Part shown: piece by piece, positions 26,445 to 34,272 of the stretch
Layout of the letters: every line of letters begins with the position of its first letter
Numbering within the stretch: the stretch's first letter is position 1
From: Trueperaceae bacterium
Lineage (GTDB): Bacteria; Deinococcota; Deinococci; Deinococcales; Trueperaceae
DNA: 54,323 nt
Assembly (NCBI GenBank): GCA_007130855.1
Contig: SLRS01000014.1
Span: forward strand, 1-54,323
Direction of reading: 5' to 3'
Translations under genes and position numbers: made by a program
Notes under the pieces: model-generated
The model's database searches: none
Seen by the model: only the letters and a program-made list of their open reading frames with translations
Told to the model about the DNA's origin: nothing

Positions 26445-27494
26445 TCAGCCGGCCTGGAGCTCGATCGCGCGCTCGGAGCGCGGCTCGACGCGGCCGATCA
26501 CGGCCGTGCGCACGAAGCGCTCGCGCACGTGGTCGAGCAGCGCGTCGAGCGCTTCGGGCGCGACCGCGAGCAACAGCCCGCCACTGGTCTGCGGATCGAC
26601 CAGCGTCAGCCAGTCGACCTCGGCGAGCCCCTCGCGTCCGCCGACGTGCGCCGACACGTAGTGTCCGTTGCTGCCGTGGGCCTTGGTCAGGATGCCGCGG
26701 CGGAGCGTGTCCTCGGCCCCGGCGAGGCGCGGCACCGCGGCGGCGTCGAGCCGCAGCGTGACGCCCGATCCCTGCGCCAGGTGGAGCGCGTGGCCCAGCA
26801 GACCGAAGCCGGTGACGTCGGTTGCGGCGTGGACGGCCGCATGGAGCCGGTCGGGCAGGTCGAGCCGGTTGACTTGGCGCATCGAGTCGATGGCCTGGCG
26901 CATGGTGTCGGCATCGATCTCGTCGTGCTTGCGCGCGCCGGCCAGGGTGCCGGTACCCAGCGCCTTGGTCAGCACCAGCGCGTCTCCGGGACGCGCACCT
27001 GCGTTGCGCCACAGCCGTTGCGGGTGCACCAGGCCGGTCACGCTGAAGCCGAGCTTGAGCGTGTCGTCCTCTATCGAATGCCCGCCCACCAGGTGGGCAC
27101 CGGCCTCGCGAATGGTGGCGTCGGCGCCCGCCAGCAGCGCTGTGAGCACGCTCTGGGGCAGCCTGCCGAGCGGGAACGCCAGGATGGTGAGCGCCGTGAT
27201 CGGCCTGGCGCCCATGGCGAACACGTCCGAGAGCGCGTTCGCGGCAGCGACCGAGCCGAAGTCGAACGGATCGTCGACGATCGGCGTGAAGAAGTCCAGC
27301 GTCTGGACGATCGCCAGCTCGGGCGTCACGCGCCAGACGGCGGCGTCGTCGAGCCGATCGAAGCCCACCAGCAAGTCGGGATGGCTGACGGCGGGCAGCG
27401 CTCGCAGCACCTCGCTGAGCGTCCCTGCGGCGATCTTGGCCGCGCATCCCCCCTTGGTGACGGTGTGGGTCAGACGGACGGGGCTCGTGCTCAC
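26445..27494 (-). CDS. selD: Selenide, water dikinase
   Basis: A 349-residue SelD, which makes selenophosphate from selenide and ATP. With the GTG start at 27494 the catalytic pair is C17 and K20 in KGGCAAKI, the same numbering as E. coli SelD; the second Cys of the E. coli GCGCK motif is Ala here. DDAAVW, TLDFFTPIVDDPFDFG, VFAMGARP, GGHSIED, TDVTGFGLLGHAL and DPQTSGGLLLAV are family blocks. GGGAGG precedes the GTG, which overlaps the mnmH stop (GTGA). It is the last gene of the six-gene azlC-selD operon, and with mnmH supplies selenium for tRNA modification. Confidence 0.96.
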   Translation of the reverse strand: MSTSPVRLTHTVTKGGCAAKIAAGTLSEVLRALPAVSHPDLLVGFDRLDDAAVWRVTPELAIVQTLDFFTPIVDDPFDFGSVAAANALSDVFAMGARPITALTILAFPLGRLPQSVLTALLAGADATIREAGAHLVGGHSIEDDTLKLGFSVTGLVHPQRLWRNAGARPGDALVLTKALGTGTLAGARKHDEIDADTMRQAIDSMRQVNRLDLPDRLHAAVHAATDVTGFGLLGHALHLAQGSGVTLRLDAAAVPRLAGAEDTLRRGILTKAHGSNGHYVSAHVGGREGLAEVDWLTLVDPQTSGGLLLAVAPEALDALLDHVRERFVRTAVIGRVEPRSERAIELQAG

Positions 27495-28606
27495 GTGCGC
27501 CTCCCGTGGGGTTCGCCCGCGCCGGCGAGCAGTGCGCTCGCCAGGCTGTCGGCGTCGCCGCGGAGCGCCACGCGGCGCGCCAAGGCGGTGCGATTGCGCT
27601 CGTACAGGCGGTCGTAGTACTCCTCGAGCAACAGGCGGATCCACGCCTGATGGGTATTCGGGTCGGCCCAGGCCGACTCGGCCTGGGCCAGGGCCGCCAG
27701 CAGCGCGCTCGTCCGGCGGCCACCGAGGCGCCGCCGCAGGCGCGTCACGGCGGCCTCCAACGCCGAGCGCGTGGCCGCCACGCCGTGACGCTCCGCCGGC
27801 GCGCGGACGTACTCGTCGAAGATGCGCGCCACGCGCTCCTCGAGGGGCGCCTCGAGCAGCGCCACCGGGGCGCTGCGCATGGCCTCGAACAGTGCCGGCG
27901 GCAGCGTCCGCCGCCCCACGTAGCGCGACTCGTCCTCGACGACGAGGAGTCTGGCGCGGTGCAGCAACAGCTCGCTGGCGATGGCGTGCTCGAAGCTCGC
28001 CTGCGGCGGCTGCGGTTCGTCGGTGGCACCGAAGGAGCTGCCGCGGTGGCCGGCCAGCGCCTCGAGGTCGACGACGTGGAACGCGCCAGGGACGGCGAGC
28101 CCGGGTGTTCCCGCGAGGCGCCGCAGCAACTCGGTCTTGCCGGCACCCGTGAGTCCCGTGAGGACCAGCAGGCGCGCGCGCGCGAGCGCCCCGGGCAGCG
28201 AGTCGGTCAGGTGCCGCCGCACCGCCTTGTAGCCGCCGCTCACCGGCCGCGTCTGTGGCCGATCGATCAACTCGGCCGCCAGGCTGCTGCGCAGCCCGCC
28301 ACGCCAGCAGACGATGGCGGTGGGGCCGTTCGCGGCCGCCCTACGCCAGGCCGCCACGCGCTCGTGCAGGTGCGGCCGGGTGATCTCCCACCCCAACGCC
28401 ACGGCCGCCTCCTGACCGGCCTCGGCGTAGCGCAGCCCGACCTGGTGGCGCTCTTCGTCGCTCAGCAGCGGTAGCGCGTGGGCGCCCGGGAGGGCGCCGC
28501 GGGCCACCTCGACGGGCGAGCGCACGTCGATGATCGTGAACGGCGCCGTGCAGGCGCCCGCGGGATAGAGCACCTCGGGTGGGAGCCTCGTGGCCACGGC
28601 CTTCAT
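27491..28606 (-). CDS. mnmH: tRNA 2-selenouridine synthase
   Basis: A 371-residue MnmH (SelU/YbbB), replacing sulfur by selenium in 2-thiouridine at the wobble base of Lys, Glu and Gln tRNAs, using selenophosphate from SelD. The N-terminal rhodanese domain (about 10-120) has the catalytic C100 in VCWRGGLRSS. The P-loop domain has GLTGAGKT at 151-158 and PVSGGYKAVRR just before it. FEHAIASELLL, VEDESRYVGRR and WADPNTHQAW are also diagnostic. ATG 28606 overlaps the upstream chrA stop (ATGA), and the stop overlaps the selD GTG. Confidence 0.95.
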   Translation of the reverse strand: MKAVATRLPPEVLYPAGACTAPFTIIDVRSPVEVARGALPGAHALPLLSDEERHQVGLRYAEAGQEAAVALGWEITRPHLHERVAAWRRAAANGPTAIVCWRGGLRSSLAAELIDRPQTRPVSGGYKAVRRHLTDSLPGALARARLLVLTGLTGAGKTELLRRLAGTPGLAVPGAFHVVDLEALAGHRGSSFGATDEPQPPQASFEHAIASELLLHRARLLVVEDESRYVGRRTLPPALFEAMRSAPVALLEAPLEERVARIFDEYVRAPAERHGVAATRSALEAAVTRLRRRLGGRRTSALLAALAQAESAWADPNTHQAWIRLLLEEYYDRLYERNRTALARRVALRGDADSLASALLAGAGEPHGRRT

Positions 28607-29148
28607 GGTGCCACGAGCAGGCCGAGGACGCCGCCCACGACGATCAGCAGGGCCGGGTGCACGTCGTGCCGGAGCGAGGCCAAGGTCGCCGCCAGCGCGA
28701 TCGCCACCAAGGGTAGGTTTCCCCACCACGTGGGGGCGACGAGCAGCGCCGCGGGCGCGAAGTCCCACACCACCAACGCGAGCAACGCCACCACGACCGG
28801 TCGCACGCCGGCCAGGAAGCGCCGCACCAGCTCGTGGTCGCGGTGGCGGGTGTAGGCGCTCGCCAGGGCGATCATCGCCACGATCGTGGGGGCCGTGACG
28901 CCGAGCAGGCCGGCGATGGCACCGGCCACGCCGGCCACCTGGTACCCCACGTAGCCCGCCAGCTTCGTGGCGATGGGGCCGGGGAGGGCATTCCCGAACG
29001 CGAACGCATCGAGGAAGGCGTCACGCGAGAGCCAGCCGCGTAGCTCGACGACCTCGGCCTGGATCAGCGGGATCATCGAGGGCCCGCCGCCGAAGCCGAA
29101 CAATCCCGCGCGGGCGAACGAGACGAACACCTCCCAGACGTCGCTCAC
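28603..29148 (-). CDS. Short-chain ChrA-family transporter, second of a pair
   Basis: A 181-residue single-domain CHR protein with about five or six hydrophobic segments. Family blocks are FARAGLFGFGGGPSMIPLIQ, WLSRDAFLDAFAFGNALPGP and TKLAGYVGYQVAG. Two-domain ChrA proteins of about 400 residues export chromate; short-chain members are usually encoded as adjacent pairs that work together, as here. The GTG at 29148 overlaps the previous gene's stop (GTGA). The substrate is an oxyanion by family precedent; chromate, sulfate or a selenium oxyanion cannot be told apart from sequence. Confidence 0.88.
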   Translation of the reverse strand: MSDVWEVFVSFARAGLFGFGGGPSMIPLIQAEVVELRGWLSRDAFLDAFAFGNALPGPIATKLAGYVGYQVAGVAGAIAGLLGVTAPTIVAMIALASAYTRHRDHELVRRFLAGVRPVVVALLALVVWDFAPAALLVAPTWWGNLPLVAIALAATLASLRHDVHPALLIVVGGVLGLLVAP

Positions 29149-29720
29149 CGGGGCCTCGCCAGGACCAGGCCGAGCAGCCCGCCGGCAACGATCAGGAGCG
29201 CCGGGTGCACGTCGAGCAGGACCGCCAATGCGAAGGCACCGACGGCCAGCGCCCAGCGCCAGCCGCGCGCCGCAGCGTTGAGGCGCAGCGCCAGCGCGCT
29301 CGGCGCGAAGCCGACCACCACCAGCACCAAGAGGGCGATGACCACCGGGCGCAGGCCGGCCAGGAATCGCTCGACCAGCGGCGCCTCCTGATGGCGCGCG
29401 TAGAGCGCGGCGAGCGCGACCATGGCCAAGATGGTCGGCACGGTGAGCCCGATGAGCGCCACCGCCGCGCCCGGCCAACCCGCCACGCGGTAGCCCACGT
29501 AGCCGGCCAGCTTGGTGGTGATGGGGCCGGGGAGGGCATTGCCGAACGCGAACGCATCGAGGAAGGCCTCGCGCGACAGCCAGCGGTGGGCGAGCACCTC
29601 GCGCTCGATCAGCGGGATGAACGCCGGTCCGCCCCCGAAGCCGAAGACGCCCGCCTTGCCGAACGCGATGAGCAGTTGCCAGAGGAGCCTGGCGCGCCCG
29701 GGCGACGCCGCCGGCGTCAT
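29145..29720 (-). CDS. Short-chain ChrA-family transporter, first of a pair
   Basis: A 191-residue single-domain CHR protein, clearly related to the next gene: both share GVFGFGGGPAFIPLIE-type, AFLDAFAFGNALPGP and TKLAGYVGYRVAG blocks and end in a VHPALLIVAGGLLGL helix. This half begins with a short charged tail (MTPAASPGRARLLWQ). The pair probably assembles in opposite membrane orientation, as described for paired short CHR proteins. ATG 29720 overlaps the azlD stop (ATGA). Confidence 0.88.
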   Translation of the reverse strand: MTPAASPGRARLLWQLLIAFGKAGVFGFGGGPAFIPLIEREVLAHRWLSREAFLDAFAFGNALPGPITTKLAGYVGYRVAGWPGAAVALIGLTVPTILAMVALAALYARHQEAPLVERFLAGLRPVVIALLVLVVVGFAPSALALRLNAAARGWRWALAVGAFALAVLLDVHPALLIVAGGLLGLVLARPR

Positions 29721-30040
29721 CGCAGCAGCCACGTCAGCCCCCACAGGGTGACCATGCCTGCCGCGAAGGTCGCCAGGATGCTGCGGGTGCGCCAGGCGAC
29801 GACGCCCGCCACGGCGCCGGCCAGGAGCCGCAGATCGAATGGGCCGACGCCGACTCCCGAAGGTTGTGCGAGGGCGGGCAACACGATCGCGGCCAGGACC
29901 GCAGGCGGTACGTAGGTGAGGCTCCTGCCCAGCAACGGCGGCAGGACCAGGCGATCGGCCGCCAGCAGGAACGAGGCGCGCAGCGCGAAGGTGAGCAGCG
30001 CCATCGCGGCGATCGTGAACCAGAGGTCGGGCCGGTTCAC
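29717..30040 (-). CDS. azlD: AzlD-like branched-chain amino acid exporter subunit
   Basis: A 107-residue membrane protein with about four hydrophobic segments. ALLTFALRASFLL, LTYVPPAVLAAIVLPAL and the terminal GMVTLWGL match AzlD, the small partner of AzlC in export of branched-chain amino acids and analogues. The GTG at 30040 overlaps the azlC stop (GTGA). It has no Shine-Dalgarno site of its own that I can see, so it depends on coupling to azlC. Confidence 0.88.
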   Translation of the reverse strand: MNRPDLWFTIAAMALLTFALRASFLLAADRLVLPPLLGRSLTYVPPAVLAAIVLPALAQPSGVGVGPFDLRLLAGAVAGVVAWRTRSILATFAAGMVTLWGLTWLLR

Positions 30041-30747
30041 CGCACACGCCTCTGACTGTAGGTCGCGGCCACACGCTCCGCCGCGGTGCCGGCGGCGATG
30101 CCGGTCAGGGCACCGATCACCAGGCCGAGGTTGAAGGGCAACCCGCCCAGGGCCAGCGCGAGGCCACCGCCGGTGATGGCTGCGACCAGCCCCGGACGGT
30201 TGCGGATCGACGGTATCAGCAGCGCCAGGAACATCAGTGGGACGGCGAAGTCCAGCTGCCAGGAAGCAGGCACTTGCGCGCCGAGGAAGGCACCTGCGGC
30301 GGTGGCGCAGGTCCAGGTCAACCACATCGGCAGCCCCATCCCCAGCACGTAGTCGCGCCGCACCAGGTCGGGCTCGCGCCGTGCGAAGCGCAAGCTGGCG
30401 AAGGCGTAGATGTGATCGACCAGTACCGCGCCCATCGCCGCCCGGGCCCCCAGCGACTCGCTGCGCAGCGACGGCGCCAGCGCGGCGGAGTACATCACGT
30501 GCCGGAGGTTGACCATCAGCGTGGTCAGCAGCACCACCCACACCGCCGCACCCGCGCTCAACAGCGCGATCGCCGCGAGCTGCGCGGCGCCCGCGAAGAC
30601 GGTGGCCGACATCAGCGTGATCTCGAGCGCGGCCATGCCGGCCGCCACCGCGCTCGCACCGGTGATGAGGCCGAAGGGTGCCGCGCCGAGCAACATCGGG
30701 GCCACGTCCCGGAGGCCGGAGAGGAAGGAGGGACGATGCACACGCAC
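30037..30747 (-). CDS. azlC: AzlC-like branched-chain amino acid exporter subunit
   Basis: A 236-residue membrane protein of the AzlC family with about seven or eight hydrophobic segments. PMLLGAAPFGLITGASAVAAG, SATVFAGAAQLAAI, LMVNLRHVMYSAALAP and VDHIYAFA are family blocks. AzlCD exports branched-chain amino acids, and 4-azaleucine in Bacillus. The GTG at 30747 is 7 nt from a TACGCT box and is first in the operon; a second GTG two codons on is possible. It heads azlC-azlD-chrA-chrA-mnmH-selD. Confidence 0.9.
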   Translation of the reverse strand: MRVHRPSFLSGLRDVAPMLLGAAPFGLITGASAVAAGMAALEITLMSATVFAGAAQLAAIALLSAGAAVWVVLLTTLMVNLRHVMYSAALAPSLRSESLGARAAMGAVLVDHIYAFASLRFARREPDLVRRDYVLGMGLPMWLTWTCATAAGAFLGAQVPASWQLDFAVPLMFLALLIPSIRNRPGLVAAITGGGLALALGGLPFNLGLVIGALTGIAAGTAAERVAATYSQRRVR

Positions 30748-30754
30748 GCCCGCG

Positions 30755-30760
30755 AGCGTA
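30755..30760 (-). promoter_or_regulatory. Leaderless -10 box of the azlC-selD operon
   Basis: TACGCT on the minus strand, 7 nt before GTG 30747, no Shine-Dalgarno site. It is the only promoter-like site seen for the six-gene operon. Confidence 0.45.
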
Positions 30761-30801
30761 CCGCGACCGCCGCCAGGGCGGGCGTCGGCCGTGCCCGCGG
30801 A

Positions 30802-31572
30802 TCAGGTGCCGGTGTGGGCGCGCAGCTCGGCCAGCACTGCTTCCGCGCCTTGTTCCACGTACTGCAGTGGGCTGCCCGCCACCACGAAGCGGAAGCCGAG
30901 CTCGAGCATGCGCCGGGCGTAGGCCGGCGCGCGCGTGTACAACCCCGCGGGAACCCCGTGCGCGGCGCAGCGCGCGGCCACGTGGACGAGCGCCTCGGCC
31001 ACCGGACCGGACTCGAAGTCGGCGCCCGGAGGGCCACCCAGCGCTTGGCTGAGGTCGGCGGGACCGACGAACACCGCGCCCAGCCCGGGCACCTGCAAGA
31101 TCGCATCGAGGCCGTCGAGCGCCGCGCGCGTCTCGATCATGGCGATCGGCACCACCTCCTCGTTGGCGCGAGCACCGTACGCCGCTCCGAGCAGGGCGTG
31201 GCCCCGCGTCGGTCCGTAACTGCGCCGCCCCCGTGGCGGGAACAGGCACGACGCGACCAGGTCGCGCACATCGTCGGGACCTTCGAGCATGGGCGCGATC
31301 ACGCCCCAGGCGCCCAGGTCGAGCGCCTTCATGATCGCCGCGGGCTCGTTCCAGGGCACGCGGACCACGGCCGGGAGGCCGGCCCCGCCGATCACCTGCA
31401 ACAGCCGCAGCGCCTCGCCGGCATCGATGGCGCCGTGCTGCATGTCGAGCGCGACGACGTCGAAGCCGGCCCGGCTGATGGCCTCGGCGATGAGCGGATC
31501 GGGTGAGGTGAGCCAGGCCATGGCGACGGGCGCCGGACCGGCGAACAGGCTGCGCAACGACGGGATCGGCAT
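30802..31572 (-). CDS. HpcH/HpaI-family aldolase
   Basis: A 256-residue class II, metal-dependent aldolase that cleaves 2-keto-3-deoxy acids to pyruvate and an aldehyde. The His of LDMQHGAID, the Glu metal ligand of AMIETRAAL and the Asp of FVGPADLSQALG are in place; RVPWNEPAAIMKALDLGAWG is typical. The length is right for the family. ATG 31572 lies 21 nt after the PHP gene stop, suggesting co-transcription. GATGCT stands 6 nt before the ATG but lacks the initial T of a TAnnnT box. The substrate is unknown; sugar-acid degradation fits the neighbourhood. Confidence 0.88.
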   Translation of the reverse strand: MPIPSLRSLFAGPAPVAMAWLTSPDPLIAEAISRAGFDVVALDMQHGAIDAGEALRLLQVIGGAGLPAVVRVPWNEPAAIMKALDLGAWGVIAPMLEGPDDVRDLVASCLFPPRGRRSYGPTRGHALLGAAYGARANEEVVPIAMIETRAALDGLDAILQVPGLGAVFVGPADLSQALGGPPGADFESGPVAEALVHVAARCAAHGVPAGLYTRAPAYARRMLELGFRFVVAGSPLQYVEQGAEAVLAELRAHTGT

Positions 31573-31593
31573 GGGGCCAGCATCGCACGACGC

Positions 31594-32412
31594 CTAGCGC
31601 CGCGTGGGCAGCGCCTCGAGCGTGACCAGCGAGCGCACCCGGCCGTGCCACAGCGCCAGCTCGCCGATGCCTCGCGCCAGCAGGCCGGCACGGATCTCGG
31701 TCCAGGCGTGGTGCACCTCGCCGGGGTCGTGGGCATCCGAGCCGAACGTGAGCGGCACGCCCGCCTCGTGGAGGCGCTCGATCAGCCCCCACGCCGGGAA
31801 CGGCTCGCCGCACTTGCGCAGGCCGGAGGTGTTGACCTCGACTGCCACGTCGGCGGCCCGCAGGGCCTCGACGGTGACGTCCCATTCCCGTTCGGGAGCC
31901 CTCGGGGGGCGCGGCGCGCGCGCCTTCATCGCGTCGATGTGGGCCATGACGTCGAACAGGCCGCTGCCGGCGGCCTCCCTCACGAGCTCGAGGTAGCGCG
32001 CGTAGGCCGCGTCCACGTCGATGCCTGCCTCCCAGCGCGCGCGGTCGTAGACGTGATAGCCGTCGACGTAGTGCACTGCGCCGAGCACGTAGTCGAGCCG
32101 TTGATCGGCGAGCAGCCTGCCATAGGCGGCCTCGCGGCCCGCGAGATGGTCGGCCTCCACGCCGATGAGCACGTCGAGCCGGTCGGCATGGCGTGCGCGC
32201 AGGTCCGCGGCCTCGGCGAGGTAGCCGTCGAAGGCCGAGGCGGGCATGTGCATGCCGGGGGCCGGTTCGTCGCCGGCTCCCTCGAGTAGCAGCGGGGCGT
32301 GGTCGCTCGCGCCGAGCGTGGTGAGGCCGAGCCGCAGCGCCGCGCGCACGTAGGCTTCGAGATCGCCGTGCGCATGACCGCAGCGGTCGTGATGGGTGTG
32401 CAGGTCGATCAC
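31594..32412 (-). CDS. PHP-domain phosphatase, histidinol-phosphatase type
   Basis: A 272-residue PHP protein. The metal motifs appear in order: DLHTHHDRCGHAHGDLEAYV, ASDHAPLLL, GVEADHLAG, GAVHYVDGYHVYD, the His of AHIDAMKA, and FGSDAHDPGEV. This set is the HisK-type histidinol-phosphatase signature. No his genes are near, so a different phosphomonoester is possible. The GTG at 32412 starts directly at the first metal motif, as the family does, and has a TAGGCT box 5 nt upstream. The frame upstream is within the permease gene. Confidence 0.85.
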   Translation of the reverse strand: MIDLHTHHDRCGHAHGDLEAYVRAALRLGLTTLGASDHAPLLLEGAGDEPAPGMHMPASAFDGYLAEAADLRARHADRLDVLIGVEADHLAGREAAYGRLLADQRLDYVLGAVHYVDGYHVYDRARWEAGIDVDAAYARYLELVREAAGSGLFDVMAHIDAMKARAPRPPRAPEREWDVTVEALRAADVAVEVNTSGLRKCGEPFPAWGLIERLHEAGVPLTFGSDAHDPGEVHHAWTEIRAGLLARGIGELALWHGRVRSLVTLEALPTRR

Positions 32413-32417
32413 ACCGT

Positions 32418-32423
32418 AGCCTA
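32418..32423 (-). promoter_or_regulatory. Leaderless -10 box of the PHP gene, overlapping the permease stop codon
   Basis: TAGGCT on the minus strand, 5 nt before GTG 32412. Its TAG (32423-32421) is the stop codon of the upstream sugar permease gene. Confidence 0.55.
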
Positions 32424-33254
32424 GCTCTTCACCGAGCCGGTCAGGCCCGCGATGAAGAAGCGCTGCAGGGCCAGGAACAGCACCAGCACCGGCACGATCG
32501 AGATCAGCGCGGCCGCCGTGAGCCCGGTCCAGTCGGTGTTGTACTCGCCGACGAAGGCGTACATGCCGACCGTGAGGGTGCGCAGATCGGGATTGTTGAG
32601 CGTCAGCACCAGGGGGGTGAAGAACGAGTTCCATGTCCACATGAACTGGAGCACGATCGTGGTCGCGATCATCGGTTTGGCCAGCGGCAGCATCACGTGC
32701 ACGAACGTCTGGCCGAAGCTGGCACCGTCGAGCTCGGCGGCCTCGTCGAGCTCCTGGGGGATGCCGCTGAAGTGCGCCATGAACAGGAGGGCGAACAGCA
32801 CGGGTGCCGCGCCGGCCTCGGCCAGGATCAGCCCCGGCAGGGTGTTCAACAGGCCGAGTTCGCGGATGAGCTGGTACACGGGGATGATGGTGTACCCCTT
32901 GGGGATGAACAGGGTGGCGGCGTAGACCACGATGAGTGGACGCTTGCCGGGGAACTCCACCCGGGCGAGCGCGTAGCCCGTCAGCGCCGAGATCACCACG
33001 ACGATAGTCACGGTGGTGATGGTGACGATCACCGAGTTCTGGAAATATTGGGAGAAGTTCGCGACCTCCCAGGCTCGCACGTAGTTCTCGGTGCGCAGCT
33101 GCTGCGGGATCAGGTCGAGTCCGGCCGAGAGGAACTCCCGATTGGTCTTGAACGACGACGACACCATCCAGATGAAGGGGAAGACCCAGATCAGCGCGGT
33201 GATCGCCAGGATCGCCTGCAGCGGGAGCTGGCGCAGCAGGCCACGGGGCGTCAT
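32421..33254 (-). CDS. Sugar ABC transporter permease (MalG-type)
   Basis: A 277-residue permease with six hydrophobic segments, the MalG/UgpE class of carbohydrate importers. The N-terminal block VFPFIWMVSSSFKTN and the coupling-helix EAA loop, ELDEAAELDGASFGQTFVHV ending in a MLPLAKP turn, are diagnostic. ATG 33254 overlaps the stop of the partner permease (ATGA). With the binding protein and MalF-type permease it forms an importer; no ATPase gene is in this cluster, so a shared MsiK/MalK-type ATPase encoded elsewhere is expected. Confidence 0.93.
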   Translation of the reverse strand: MTPRGLLRQLPLQAILAITALIWVFPFIWMVSSSFKTNREFLSAGLDLIPQQLRTENYVRAWEVANFSQYFQNSVIVTITTVTIVVVISALTGYALARVEFPGKRPLIVVYAATLFIPKGYTIIPVYQLIRELGLLNTLPGLILAEAGAAPVLFALLFMAHFSGIPQELDEAAELDGASFGQTFVHVMLPLAKPMIATTIVLQFMWTWNSFFTPLVLTLNNPDLRTLTVGMYAFVGEYNTDWTGLTAAALISIVPVLVLFLALQRFFIAGLTGSVKS

Positions 33255-34201
33255 CGGCGCAACCTCGAGACGCGCCGTGCCAGGAGGCTCAGCGCCAGCG
33301 AGATCAGGAACACGGTGATCCCGAAGAAGACGCCGGCGGCGGACGCGTAGCCGAGTTGCGGCAGCCCACCGGCGAAGCTGGTGAAGGCATAACGGTAGAT
33401 GTAGAGCTCCATGAACTCGGTCGCGAAGCCGGGACCGCCTTCCGTCATGGTGAAGATCAGGTCGAAGGCGGTGAGCGCGTCCACCATCGAGAAGAGCAGC
33501 ACCACCACCCCCACCGGTACGAGGAGCGGCACGGTGATGTGGCGAAAGGTCTGCCAGTAGTTGGCGCCGTCGACCTTGGCCGCGTCGTACAGCTCCACCG
33601 GCAACGACTGGAGCCCGGCGAGCCACATGATCATCTTGATGCCGAGCCACTTCCACGAGGCGACCAGCACCAGCGCCAGCATGGCGGTGTCGCCCTGCGA
33701 GAGCCAGCGGATCGGTCGGTCGATCAACCCGAGCAGCAGCAGGCCGTTGTTCACGAGCCCGTCGTGCGAGGCGAAGATCGAGCGCATCACGATGCCGATC
33801 ACGGCCGAGGTCGTGACCACCGGGATGAAGAACAGCGTCCGGTAGACGTTGCGACCGTACAGCCGTTCCGAGTTGAGCAAGATGGCGATGAAGAGCGCCA
33901 GTGGCAGCTGCAGGGCTACCGTTCCCGCCATGAAGACGAAGCTCTTCTGGAAGGCGTTCCAGAACAGCTCGTCGCCGATGAGGCGTGCGAAGTTCCGTAA
34001 CCCCACGAAGCGGTCGAGCGGGCCGAAGCCGGGCCACTCGTAGAGCGAGTACACGTGTGTCATCACGATGGGGTAGAGCGTGAACGCCGCTACCAGCACC
34101 AACTGCGGGAGCACGAAAGCATAGGCCCAGCGCCGCCGGCCGCGGTTGCGGGCGTCGCGGCGCCGCGCCGTAGCGGGTGCGCCGGTGGCGTGGCTGGTCA
34201 T
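33251..34201 (-). CDS. Sugar ABC transporter permease (MalF-type)
   Basis: A 316-residue permease with a basic N-terminal tail (about 1-24) and six hydrophobic segments. The EAA loop reads VELYDAAKVDGANYWQTF followed by ITVPLL, and VGLRNFARLIGD is the typical first periplasmic block. The ATG at 34201 has GGAGGGG at good spacing. A 13-bp hairpin lies between this gene and the binding-protein gene upstream. Confidence 0.93.
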   Translation of the reverse strand: MTSHATGAPATARRRDARNRGRRRWAYAFVLPQLVLVAAFTLYPIVMTHVYSLYEWPGFGPLDRFVGLRNFARLIGDELFWNAFQKSFVFMAGTVALQLPLALFIAILLNSERLYGRNVYRTLFFIPVVTTSAVIGIVMRSIFASHDGLVNNGLLLLGLIDRPIRWLSQGDTAMLALVLVASWKWLGIKMIMWLAGLQSLPVELYDAAKVDGANYWQTFRHITVPLLVPVGVVVLLFSMVDALTAFDLIFTMTEGGPGFATEFMELYIYRYAFTSFAGGLPQLGYASAAGVFFGITVFLISLALSLLARRVSRLRR

Positions 34202-34226
34202 GGACCCCTCCGTGACGCGCTGCCGT

Positions 34227-34263
34227 GACGCCGGCCGCCACGCCCAAGGCGGCGGCCGGCGTC
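34227..34263 (-). other. 13-bp intergenic hairpin between binding-protein and permease genes
   Basis: 34227-34239 pair perfectly with 34251-34263 around an 11-nt loop, starting 9 nt after the binding-protein stop and ending 25 nt before the permease start. No T-tract. In comparable operons such hairpins cause partial termination or protect the binding-protein mRNA, raising it above permease levels. Confidence 0.6.
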
Positions 34264-34272
34264 CAGCGCTGC

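Noticed and set aside
26445-27494. Possible selenocysteine codon in selD.
   Set aside because: The active-site codon is a normal Cys codon, and no in-frame TGA interrupts the gene.
31574-31579. GATGCT before the HpcH/HpaI gene considered as a leaderless -10 box.
   Set aside because: The first base is G, not T, and the gene follows the PHP stop by only 21 nt, so co-transcription explains it.
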